A DNA stretch of 64,000 nt from Paraburkholderia hiiakae (GTDB lineage: Bacteria > Pseudomonadota > Gammaproteobacteria > Burkholderiales > Burkholderiaceae). Numbering within the stretch: position 1 is the first letter of the stretch; every line of letters begins with the position of its first letter. Location: NCBI RefSeq assembly GCF_904848665.1, contig NZ_CAJHCQ010000018.1:62001-126000 (forward strand), read 5' to 3'. Of this stretch, positions 52,223 to 60,415 are shown one piece after another. The notes beneath the pieces were generated by a model that saw only the letters and a program-made list of their open reading frames with translations, did no database searches and was not told where the DNA came from. The translations under genes and the position numbers were made by a program.

Positions 52223-53764
52223 TCAAATCTGCCGGCGCATTTCCGCCGCTGGCAGCTTCATCATCTGCCGATACTTCGTGACCGTGCGGCGCGCCACCTG
52301 GACACCCTGTTTTTCGAGTTCCTGCGTGAGGATGACGTCAGAAAGCGGGTCGCGCGGATCTTCGGCGTCGATCATTTCCTTGATGAGCGCGCGCACTGCA
52401 GCCGCCGAGCATGTGCCGCCCGTGCGCGTCTCGAGCTCCCGCGGGAAGAAGCGCTTGAACTCGAAGATGCCGCGCGGCGTGGCCATGTACTTGTTGCCCG
52501 TAGCACGCGAGACGGTCGACTCGTGCAGGCCCAGTTCGTCGGCAACGTCGCGCAGCAACATGGGCCGCAGCGCAATTTCGCCGTACTGGAAGAACGCCTT
52601 CTGGCGCGCGACGATGCACTCGCCCACGCGCAGGATCGTCTCGCAGCGCTTATGCGCGTTGCGGATCAGCCAGCGCGCTTCCTGCAGCTGTTGCGCGAGT
52701 GGCGAGCGGCTCGTCTGGTCCGAGCGCGCGAACATCTCCGCATAGAGTTTGTGGATGCGCGCGCGCGGCTCGATGGCCGGGTTCACGCTCACCACCCACT
52801 TGCCGCGCACCTGGCGCACGATCACGTCGGGAACGACATAACCGCCGTCCGCGCGACCATAGTGGTTGCCCGGTTTCGGATCGAGGCGGCGCACCAGTGC
52901 GCTCGCGGCCTGCAGCGAAGCGGCGTCGCAGCCGAGCTGGCGCTGCAGCTCGCCGTGTTCGCGGCGCGCAAGGCGTTCGAGATGCTGCGTGACGATCCGC
53001 AGCGCAAGTTCGCGATGCGGCGTGTCGTCAGGCATTGCATCGAGCTGCAGCGCGAGGCATTCGGAGAGCGAACGCGCGCCGATGCCGGGTCGATCGAGCG
53101 TCTGCACCACGCGCAACGCCACGCGCAGACGGTCCTCGTCGAGCGTGTCGGCCCCCCCCTCTACATCGGCGAGTTCGGCGAGTTCCTGGCGTAGATAGCC
53201 GTCGTCGTCGAGCGCCTCGATCACGACCTGCGCTGCGATGCGGTCGAGGTCGTCGAGCGGCGAAAGGCGCAACGCCTCATGCAACTGCTCGCGCAGCGTA
53301 ATCGGCACGCGCACCCAGTCGGAGGCCTCGGAATCGCCGTCCTCGCCACCGCGATAGCTCGACGTGCGCAAGGCGCCCGACGTAGGCATTTCGGCGGTGT
53401 AGCCCGAGCCTTCGTCGCTGTAGCCGCTCTCGGAGTACGACGTCTCGCCGTACGACGTCTCACCGTAAGGCGATGCGTCCTGCCCCATGCCCGCCTCGAG
53501 GCCGGATTCGCCCGCGCCTTCTGCCGCCATAGCGGGGCCTTCGGCGGCGGGAGACGCCGCGGAGCCGATGCCCGCTGCGCCATTGGCCGCTTCGGCGGCC
53601 TCGCCGGTCTCCGACGCTACGTATTCGAGGAACGGATTGGTGTCGAGGGCTTCGCGCAGTTCCTGCTGGAATTCGAGCGACGACAGTTGCAGCAGCCTCA
53701 CCGCCTGCTGAAGACGCGGCGTGAGCGCCAGATGCTGGCGCGCGTGTAACGCGATGGAAGGCAT
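52223..53764 (-). CDS. rpoN: RNA polymerase sigma-54 factor (RpoN), probable second copy
   Basis: 513 residues. Region I starts LALTPRLQQAVRLLQLSSLE. Region II is a long low-complexity acidic linker with Tyr/Gly/Glu/Ser repeats (YGETSYGETSYSESGYSD). The core-binding and DNA-binding region III follows, with helix-turn-helix LRDVADELGLHESTVSRATG and the RpoN box ARRTVTKYR. It should direct polymerase to -24/-12 promoters with an enhancer-binding protein. The usual neighbours lptB, hpf and ptsN are absent, so this looks like the second rpoN copy that some Burkholderiaceae carry. The start at 53764 lacks a strong ribosome site. Confidence 0.88.
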   Translation of the reverse strand: MPSIALHARQHLALTPRLQQAVRLLQLSSLEFQQELREALDTNPFLEYVASETGEAAEAANGAAGIGSAASPAAEGPAMAAEGAGESGLEAGMGQDASPYGETSYGETSYSESGYSDEGSGYTAEMPTSGALRTSSYRGGEDGDSEASDWVRVPITLREQLHEALRLSPLDDLDRIAAQVVIEALDDDGYLRQELAELADVEGGADTLDEDRLRVALRVVQTLDRPGIGARSLSECLALQLDAMPDDTPHRELALRIVTQHLERLARREHGELQRQLGCDAASLQAASALVRRLDPKPGNHYGRADGGYVVPDVIVRQVRGKWVVSVNPAIEPRARIHKLYAEMFARSDQTSRSPLAQQLQEARWLIRNAHKRCETILRVGECIVARQKAFFQYGEIALRPMLLRDVADELGLHESTVSRATGNKYMATPRGIFEFKRFFPRELETRTGGTCSAAAVRALIKEMIDAEDPRDPLSDVILTQELEKQGVQVARRTVTKYRQMMKLPAAEMRRQI

Positions 53765-54101
53765 GGCAATCCCGTTTTGTTGAATTGAGTGGTAGCACCT
53801 CTCATGCAACAGCCATGCCAGCTTTTACAACACCCTGTTTTGAAACGGGATCGACGCTTGTAAGAGCGGCTTTGCGCGTCTCTTTTCCGACTCCGCCGTG
53901 GAGATTTTTACAAAGATGCGGAAAAATTGTTGCGCGGGCCGGTGGGGAAAACCGCGGCGGCGCGAATCGGCCGCGATCCTGCATAGCGGGCGTCTCCGGC
54001 CGCTTCCGGGAGGCTTTCAACGGCGCGCTGCGCGAGGATGGACGCGGCGAGGCACGCACCTTGCGAGGGAAGCCGTGACCACAACCAGAAAGGGAGTAGC
54101 C
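53765..54101. other. Divergent region between rpoN and the BON gene, 337 bases
   Basis: Holds both promoters and the AGGGAG site for the BON gene. It has an A/T-richer patch around 53890-53930 (TTTTTACAAAGATGCGGAAAA) and a short Arg-rich open frame of no coding character. No regulator site was identified. Confidence 0.5.
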
Positions 54102-54449
54102 ATGAAGCGCATCCTGATGCTCAAGACCGCGGCCAGCGCCGCCTGCATGACGTTCGCACTGATGGCCGGTGCGCAGACCACGACGAACAGCACTGCGCCT
54201 TCGGGCAGTTCGGAATCCGTTGGCCAGCACGTTGACGACACAACCATCACGACCAAGGTCAAGGCCGAACTTCTCGGCGCAAAGAATGTGAAGTCCGAGC
54301 ACATCCACGTTAAGACCCGTAAGGGCGTGGTTTCGCTCACCGGCACTGTGCCGAGCGCCGAAGACCGCGACAACGCCAAGGAGGTCGTGGAAGGCGTCTC
54401 GGGTGTGACCTCGGTGAAGAACCACCTGAAGGTCTCGGCGGCGGGCTAG
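54102..54449 (+). CDS. Single-BON-domain exported protein
   Basis: 115 residues with a Sec signal (cleavage after LMAGAQ) and one BON domain (about 43-112; DDTTITTKVKAELLGAKNVK, GVVSLTGTVPSAEDRDNAKE, VTSVKNHL). BON proteins such as OsmY are periplasmic osmotic/stress-related proteins. AGGGAG precedes the ATG. A hairpin follows the stop. Confidence 0.88.
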   Translation: MKRILMLKTAASAACMTFALMAGAQTTTNSTAPSGSSESVGQHVDDTTITTKVKAELLGAKNVKSEHIHVKTRKGVVSLTGTVPSAEDRDNAKEVVEGVSGVTSVKNHLKVSAAG

Positions 54450-54503
54450 TCGCCCTGATAAGCCCTGATAGACAGTAATATCGAGGTCGTTTCAAGCTAG
54501 ATC

Positions 54504-54537
54504 GCGCCGGCGGCCTCCACCGCCGGCGCTTCTCATT
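54504..54537 (+). terminator. Hairpin terminator after the BON gene
   Basis: Arms GCGCCGGCGG (54504-54513) and CCGCCGGCGC (54520-54529) pair perfectly, followed by TTCTCATT. The tail is modestly T-rich. It could also serve the converging aldo/keto reductase gene. Confidence 0.6.
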
Positions 54538-54553
54538 CCGGCTTCTGCCTGCT

Positions 54554-55603
54554 TCACTCTTCCTGGCGCGATTGCCTGAGCTGCGCGCGCCGTTGCTCGC
54601 CCTGGCGCGCGAGCATCCATCCCGGATACTCCGCGGCCAATCCGCTCGCCTCGCCAAGCACCCCTAGCTCTTCGACACTGAGCTTCACTTTCGTCGCGGC
54701 GATGTTGTCGTCGAGCTGATCGACGCGTTTCGCGCCGATGATCACCGATGTCACCGCCCTCTGATGCAGCAGCCACGCGAGCGCGATCTGCGCGACTGAG
54801 ACGCCCTTGGCCTGCGCAATCGGCCGCATCGCGTCCACGCAGTCCCATGCGCGCTCGCGGTTCACGGGCGGAAAATCGAAAGTCGTGCGCCGGCTACCCG
54901 CCTCTCCTTGCTGGTCGCGCCCGTACTTGCCGCTCAAGAGTCCGCCCGCGAGCGGACTCCAGACCATCAGCCCGAGGCCCTCGCTTTCGAGCATTGGCAC
55001 GAGTTCGCGTTCGAGATCGCGCCCCGCAATCGTGTAGTAGGCCTGCAGCGACTCGAAGCGCGCGAGCCCTTCGCGCTGCGCAATCCCGAGCGCCTTCACG
55101 ATTTGCCAGGCCGCCCAGTTCGAGACGCCGGCGTAGCGCACGTGCCCCTGCTGCACGAGCGCATCGAGCGCGCGCACCGTCTCCTCGATAGGCGTCACGG
55201 GATCGAAGGCATGAATCTGGTAGAGGTCGATGTGGTCGAGCTGCAGGCGCTTCAGACTCGCTTTCACGCCATTCATGATGTGGTAGCGCGTGGCGCCGCG
55301 CTCGTTCGGCGACGAGCCCATTTCGCCGAACACTTTGGTCGCGATCACCACCTGCTCGCGCGCAACCTTGAGGTTCTTGAGCGCCTGACCGGTGATCTCC
55401 TCGGAGACGCCCTGCGAGTAGACGTCGGCGGTATCGATGAAATTGACGCCTGCGTCTAGCGCGCGGCCAACGAGACGTTCGGCGTCGGACTGCTGAAGAT
55501 CGCCGATCTGGTTCCAGATGCCGGCGCCCCCGCCGAAGGTCATCGTGCCGAGGCAGAGCTCTGAAACGAACAGGCCGGTGCGGCCCAGTGTGTTGTAACG
55601 CAT
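54554..55603 (-). CDS. Aldo/keto reductase
   Basis: 349-residue (beta/alpha)8 NADPH oxidoreductase. Asp57, Tyr62 (FIDTADVYSQG) and Lys90 (VVIATKVFG) are three of the catalytic tetrad, and the His is in YQIHAFDP. MRYNTLGRTGLFVSELCLG is a standard family start. Substrate unknown. ATG 55603 follows CGGAG; a longer open frame extends upstream without a ribosome site. Confidence 0.9.
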   Translation of the reverse strand: MRYNTLGRTGLFVSELCLGTMTFGGGAGIWNQIGDLQQSDAERLVGRALDAGVNFIDTADVYSQGVSEEITGQALKNLKVAREQVVIATKVFGEMGSSPNERGATRYHIMNGVKASLKRLQLDHIDLYQIHAFDPVTPIEETVRALDALVQQGHVRYAGVSNWAAWQIVKALGIAQREGLARFESLQAYYTIAGRDLERELVPMLESEGLGLMVWSPLAGGLLSGKYGRDQQGEAGSRRTTFDFPPVNRERAWDCVDAMRPIAQAKGVSVAQIALAWLLHQRAVTSVIIGAKRVDQLDDNIAATKVKLSVEELGVLGEASGLAAEYPGWMLARQGEQRRAQLRQSRQEE

Positions 55604-55776
55604 GAAGTGACTCCGTCGTGGGTCGAGGGAAAGTCCAACGCGGCGAGGATACTGCGTTCGCGCTACGCTTGCCGAACGTCGGCCCGGACCCTCCCCGCCT
55701 CTCTCCCGCCAGGCAGGCACGCACGAAAGCTGCGAGACTGGCGGACGTGCAATGCTGCCATCCTGCCGCCATCCGC

Positions 55777-58700
55777 ATGACAACATCTTCGCCCGCATCC
55801 GATCCGCACGCGCTTGAAGCTGCCGCCAATCAGCACGACGAAGGCGACGGCGACGTGCTTGCGCGCTTTCATCCGGCGGTGGCCGGCTGGTTTCGGCGCA
55901 GTTTCGACGCGCCGACCGCCGCGCAACGCGCCGCATGGCCGCTCATCGCGAACCGGCGCGCGACGCTGGTGGCGGCCCCAACGGGCTCGGGCAAAACGCT
56001 CACCGCCTTTCTCGCGGCACTCGACGAGCTCGTGCGTGAAGGCCTCGCCAACGGCGGCGCGCTGCCCGACACGACGCTCGTCGTCTACGTTTCGCCGCTC
56101 AAGGCGCTCTCCAACGACATCCGGCTCAATCTCGAACGGCCGCTCGAAGGTATCGCAACGGAACTCGCGCGCCTCGGCTTGCCGCCGGTCGAAATCCGCA
56201 CCGCGGTGCGCACCGGCGACACGCCTCAGCCCGAGCGCGCGGCGCTCAGAAAACGCGCGCCACATATTCTCGTGACGACGCCCGAATCGCTTTATGTGCT
56301 GCTCGGCTCCGAGTCGGGCCGCCGCATGCTGGCGAGCGCGCGCAGTGTGATCGTCGACGAAATTCACGCGCTCGCGGGCAACAAGCGTGGCTGCCATCTC
56401 GCGCTGAGTCTCGAGCGGCTCGACGCGTTGTGCGGCTCGCGCCTGCTGCGCATCGGGCTTTCGGCCACGCAAAAGCCGATCGACACCGTCGCGCGCTTTC
56501 TGGTGGGGATGGGCGAGGCGGCGCAAGATCCGAACGCCAACCCGCCCGCCTGCGAGATCGTCGACGTGGGCCATACGCGCAAGCGCGACCTCGCGATAGA
56601 AATCCCCCCCGTGCCGCTCGAAGCCGTGATGGCGAACGACGTGTGGGAGCGCGTGTACGACCGCATGGCCGAACTCGTCGCCATGCACCGCACCACGCTC
56701 GTGTTCGTCAACACGCGCCGCATGGCCGAACGCGTGGCGCGCCATCTCACCGACCGTCTGGGCGCCGAAGCCGTAGCCGCGCACCACGGCAGCCTCGCGC
56801 GCGAGCATCGTTTTCTCGCTGAGCAGCGGCTAAAGAGCGGCGACCTGCGCGTGCTCGTCGCAACGGCGTCGCTCGAACTGGGCATCGATATCGGCGACGT
56901 CGATCTCGTGTGCCAGATCGGCTCGCCGCGCTCGATCGCGGCCTTCCTCCAGCGCGTGGGGCGCTCAGGGCACCAGGTTGGCGGCGTGCCGAAGGGGCGG
57001 CTCTTTCCCACTTCGCGCGACGACTTGATCGAATGTGCGGCGCTGCTGGACAGCGTGCGGCGCGGCGAACTCGATCGCCTCGCGCTGCCGCATGCGCCGC
57101 TCGACGTGCTCGCGCAGCAGATCGTCGCCGAAGTGGCCTGCGAAGCATGGGAAGAAGACGCGCTCTACGCGCTCGTACGGCGCGCGACGCCGTGGGCCGC
57201 GCTCGAACGCACGCAGTTCGACGCCGTGCTGCGCATGCTCGCCGAGGGCTACACGAGCCGTCACGGGCCGCGCGCCGCTTATCTGCATCGCGACGTGGTG
57301 AGCCACACGCTGCGCGCACGGCGCGGCGCGCGGCTCGTCGCGCTCACGTCGGGCGGCACGATTCCCGACAACGCCGACTACTCCGTGCTGCTGGAGCCGC
57401 AGGGCGTGCAGATTGGCACCGTCAACGAGGACTTCGCCGTCGAAAGCCTTGCGGGCGACGTGTTCCAGCTCGGCAACGCCTCGTACCGGATCCTGCGCAT
57501 CGAAGCGGGCCGCGTGCGTGTGGAAGACGCCCAAGGTCAGCCGCCCAACATCCCGTTCTGGCTGGGCGAGGCGCCGGGCCGCAGCGACGAGCTTTCGTTC
57601 GCGATTTCGCGGCTGCGCAAGCAGGTGGAAGCGGCGCTGATCGATGCGAGTGCAAACGCCAGCGCGAATGCGGCAGACGATGCCGCGTCGCCCGCCATAG
57701 TCGATCGCGCCACGGCTGCGCTCGCCGCGTCGCTCGGAATCGACGACGCCGCGGCGCGCCAGATCGTCGAATATCTCGCGCGCGCCCGGGCGGCGCTCAC
57801 GGTACTGCCCACGCAGGACACGCTCGTCATGGAGCGCTTTTTCGACGAGGCGGGCGGCACACAGCTCGTGATCCACACGCCGTTCGGCAGCCGCCTCAAT
57901 CGCGCGTGGGGCCTCGCACTGCGCAAGCGTTTTTGCCGCCAGTTCAACTTCGAACTGCAGGCCGCCGCGACCGAGGACGCCATCATCCTTTCGCTCACCG
58001 GCGCGCACAGCTTCGCCCTGGACGAGGTGTGGCGCTACCTCCATTCGAATTCCGCGGAGCATCTGCTCGTGCAGGCGCTGCTCGACGCGCCACTCTTCGG
58101 CGTGCGCTGGCGCTGGAACGCGACGACGTCACTCGCGCTACCGCGCCAGACCAGCGGCCGCAAGACGCCGCCGCAGATCCAGCGCATGCGCAGCGAGGAC
58201 CTGCTCGCAGCCGTGTTCCCCGACCAGGTGGCGTGCGTCGAGAACATCGCGGGCGAGCGCGAAGTGCCGCGTCATCCGCTAGTCGACCAGACGCTCGACG
58301 ACTGCCTGCACGATGCTATGGATACCGAAGCATGGATCGCCCTGCTGCGCCGCATCGAGGCGAGCGAGGTGAAGCTCGTCGTGCGCGAGTTGCCCGCGCC
58401 CTCGCCGCTCGCTGCCGAGATCCTCACCGCGCGCCCCTATGCCTTCCTCGACGACGCCCCGATCGAGGAACGCCGCACGCAGGCCGTGCTGTCGCGCCGC
58501 TGGAGCGACCCCGAATCCACCGACGATCTTGGCGCGCTGGACCCCGAAGCCATTGCGAGCGTGCGCGAAGAAGCGTGGCCCCAAGTGCGCGACGCCGACG
58601 AAATGCACGACGCACTCACGAGCCTCGGCGCGCTGGCCGAAAGCGAAGCCCAGCAGGAGCCGCAGTGGCACGCATGGCTCGCCGATCTGGCAGCGGCGGG

Positions 58701-60381
58701 CCGCGCCACGCGGCTGCCGGTCGCGGAATGCGACGCGCTGTGGGTGGGCATCGAGCGGCTCGCGTGCGTGCAGGCCATTTACCCACAGGCAAAGTGCGAA
58801 CCGCAACTCACGCCGCCGCCTGAATACGCGGATGCGTGGACCGAGGACGCGGCGCTCGTCGAAATCGTGCGCGCGCGCCTGTCGGGCTTCGGGCCGCTCA
58901 CGGTCGCGCAGGTGGCGCGGCCGCTCGCGCTGGAGGCGAGCGTGGCGGCGCTCGCGCTCACGCGCCTCGAAGCCGAAGGCACCGCGATGCGCGGACGCTT
59001 CACGCAGCAAGCGATGAGCGGCGGCCACGAGGAATGGTGCGAGCGCCATCTGCTCGCGCGCATCCATCGCTACACGGTGCGCAAGCTCCGGCGCGAAATC
59101 GAGCCGGTCGAGCGTCACGACTTCATGCGCTTTCTGTTCGAATGGCAACGCGTTGCGCCCGGCACGCGCGGCTCGGGCCGCGACGCGCTAGCCGCCGTGC
59201 TCGACCAGCTCGAAGGCTGGGAAGCCTCGGCGCTCGCGTGGGAAGACGAAATCCTGCCGGCGCGCATCGACGACTACACGCCCATGCTGCTCGACGAGCT
59301 GTGCCGCTCGGGGCGTCTCGCCTGGGCCAGGCTGCCCGCGCGCGCGGCGTCCGCAACGACCGTGCGCAGCACGCCGGTCGTGCTGCTCGCGCGCCGCGAA
59401 CTCACGCGCTGGATGGCGCTCGTCGAAACGCCCGACACTGCGGGACTGTCGGCGCGCGCGCAGCGTGTGTACGAGGCTCTGCTGCGGCACGGCGCGATGT
59501 TCTTCGACGAACTCGCCGCCGACGCGCATCTGCTCGGCGTCGAGCTGGAAAACGCGCTTGGCGAACTGGTGGCGGCTGGCCTCGTGAATGCGGACAGCTT
59601 TGCGGGACTGCGCGCGCTCGTGAAACCGGCGGCGCAGCGCAGCGCGCATCACGGCAGACGCCGGCCGCGCGGCTTCGGGCCGCTCGCGGGCGGCATGGCC
59701 GACGCGGGGCGCTGGGCGACGCTGCGGCGCGTACAGTTGGCCAATGCAGCCGATGCGCCGGCTGATCCGCGTGTGGATACGGACGATGCGCAGGCGCTCG
59801 CCACGGCGGAGTCGACTACGTTGGATGCGCGTGTTGTGGCAGGTACGCGAGCGCAGGCGCTTGTACGCGCAAGGCACACGAGCGCCAGCACGTCGCGCCG
59901 CCCACCCGCCGACCCGCAACTGCTGGAGCACGTCTCCAATGTGCTACTGCGCCGTTACGGCGTGGTCAGCTGGCATCTGCTCGGACGCGAGGCGGCGTGG
60001 CTACCGCCCTGGCGCGATCTGCTGCGCGTGTTGCATCGCATGGAAGCGCGCGGCGAGGTGCGCGGCGGCCGCTTTGTCACCGGGATTTCGGGCGAGCAGT
60101 TCGCGCTGCCCGAAGCCGTGGCGCTGCTGCGCGACGTGCGGCGGCGCGGATCGACACAAGGAGAAGGCGGCGCGCTCGTCTGCGTGAGCGCCGCCGATCC
60201 GCTCAATCTCCTCGGCACGCTGCTGCCCGGCGAGAAAGTGCCGGCGCTCGCCGGCAACCGCATCGTGTTCCGCGACGGCGTGCCGGCCGCGACCCTGATT
60301 GCCGGCCGCTTTGGCTTTCTCGGCGAGTTCGACGAGAGCACGCGCGCCGAACTACGCGCGCGCCTCGCCAAGCCGTGGTGA
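55777..60381 (+). CDS. lhr: Lhr-family DEAD/DEAH helicase
   Basis: 1534 residues, close to E. coli Lhr (1538). Superfamily 2 ATP-dependent helicase: Walker A APTGSGKT near residue 67, DEIHALAGNKRG (DEIH box) about 195, SATQ motif, FVNTRRMAERVARHL, and VGRSGHQ (motif VI). The rest is the Lhr winged-helix domain and large C-terminal module. Lhr proteins act in DNA repair and unwinding; the long bacterial form has a C-terminal region linked to glycosylase or repair activity. The start at 55777 (MTTSSPASDP) has no strong ribosome site; an open frame extends to 55618. Converges on the metal ATPase gene. Confidence 0.9.
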   Translation: MTTSSPASDPHALEAAANQHDEGDGDVLARFHPAVAGWFRRSFDAPTAAQRAAWPLIANRRATLVAAPTGSGKTLTAFLAALDELVREGLANGGALPDTTLVVYVSPLKALSNDIRLNLERPLEGIATELARLGLPPVEIRTAVRTGDTPQPERAALRKRAPHILVTTPESLYVLLGSESGRRMLASARSVIVDEIHALAGNKRGCHLALSLERLDALCGSRLLRIGLSATQKPIDTVARFLVGMGEAAQDPNANPPACEIVDVGHTRKRDLAIEIPPVPLEAVMANDVWERVYDRMAELVAMHRTTLVFVNTRRMAERVARHLTDRLGAEAVAAHHGSLAREHRFLAEQRLKSGDLRVLVATASLELGIDIGDVDLVCQIGSPRSIAAFLQRVGRSGHQVGGVPKGRLFPTSRDDLIECAALLDSVRRGELDRLALPHAPLDVLAQQIVAEVACEAWEEDALYALVRRATPWAALERTQFDAVLRMLAEGYTSRHGPRAAYLHRDVVSHTLRARRGARLVALTSGGTIPDNADYSVLLEPQGVQIGTVNEDFAVESLAGDVFQLGNASYRILRIEAGRVRVEDAQGQPPNIPFWLGEAPGRSDELSFAISRLRKQVEAALIDASANASANAADDAASPAIVDRATAALAASLGIDDAAARQIVEYLARARAALTVLPTQDTLVMERFFDEAGGTQLVIHTPFGSRLNRAWGLALRKRFCRQFNFELQAAATEDAIILSLTGAHSFALDEVWRYLHSNSAEHLLVQALLDAPLFGVRWRWNATTSLALPRQTSGRKTPPQIQRMRSEDLLAAVFPDQVACVENIAGEREVPRHPLVDQTLDDCLHDAMDTEAWIALLRRIEASEVKLVVRELPAPSPLAAEILTARPYAFLDDAPIEERRTQAVLSRRWSDPESTDDLGALDPEAIASVREEAWPQVRDADEMHDALTSLGALAESEAQQEPQWHAWLADLAAAGRATRLPVAECDALWVGIERLACVQAIYPQAKCEPQLTPPPEYADAWTEDAALVEIVRARLSGFGPLTVAQVARPLALEASVAALALTRLEAEGTAMRGRFTQQAMSGGHEEWCERHLLARIHRYTVRKLRREIEPVERHDFMRFLFEWQRVAPGTRGSGRDALAAVLDQLEGWEASALAWEDEILPARIDDYTPMLLDELCRSGRLAWARLPARAASATTVRSTPVVLLARRELTRWMALVETPDTAGLSARAQRVYEALLRHGAMFFDELAADAHLLGVELENALGELVAAGLVNADSFAGLRALVKPAAQRSAHHGRRRPRGFGPLAGGMADAGRWATLRRVQLANAADAPADPRVDTDDAQALATAESTTLDARVVAGTRAQALVRARHTSASTSRRPPADPQLLEHVSNVLLRRYGVVSWHLLGREAAWLPPWRDLLRVLHRMEARGEVRGGRFVTGISGEQFALPEAVALLRDVRRRGSTQGEGGALVCVSAADPLNLLGTLLPGEKVPALAGNRIVFRDGVPAATLIAGRFGFLGEFDESTRAELRARLAKPW

Positions 60382-60415
60382 GGCGCGCCTGGTATGCGCC
60401 GGGCGGGCTTGGCTG

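Noticed and set aside
56910..58823. 637-residue rightward frame inside the Lhr gene
   Set aside because: Second-frame shadow of Lhr; Arg/Ala-rich, with no motif.
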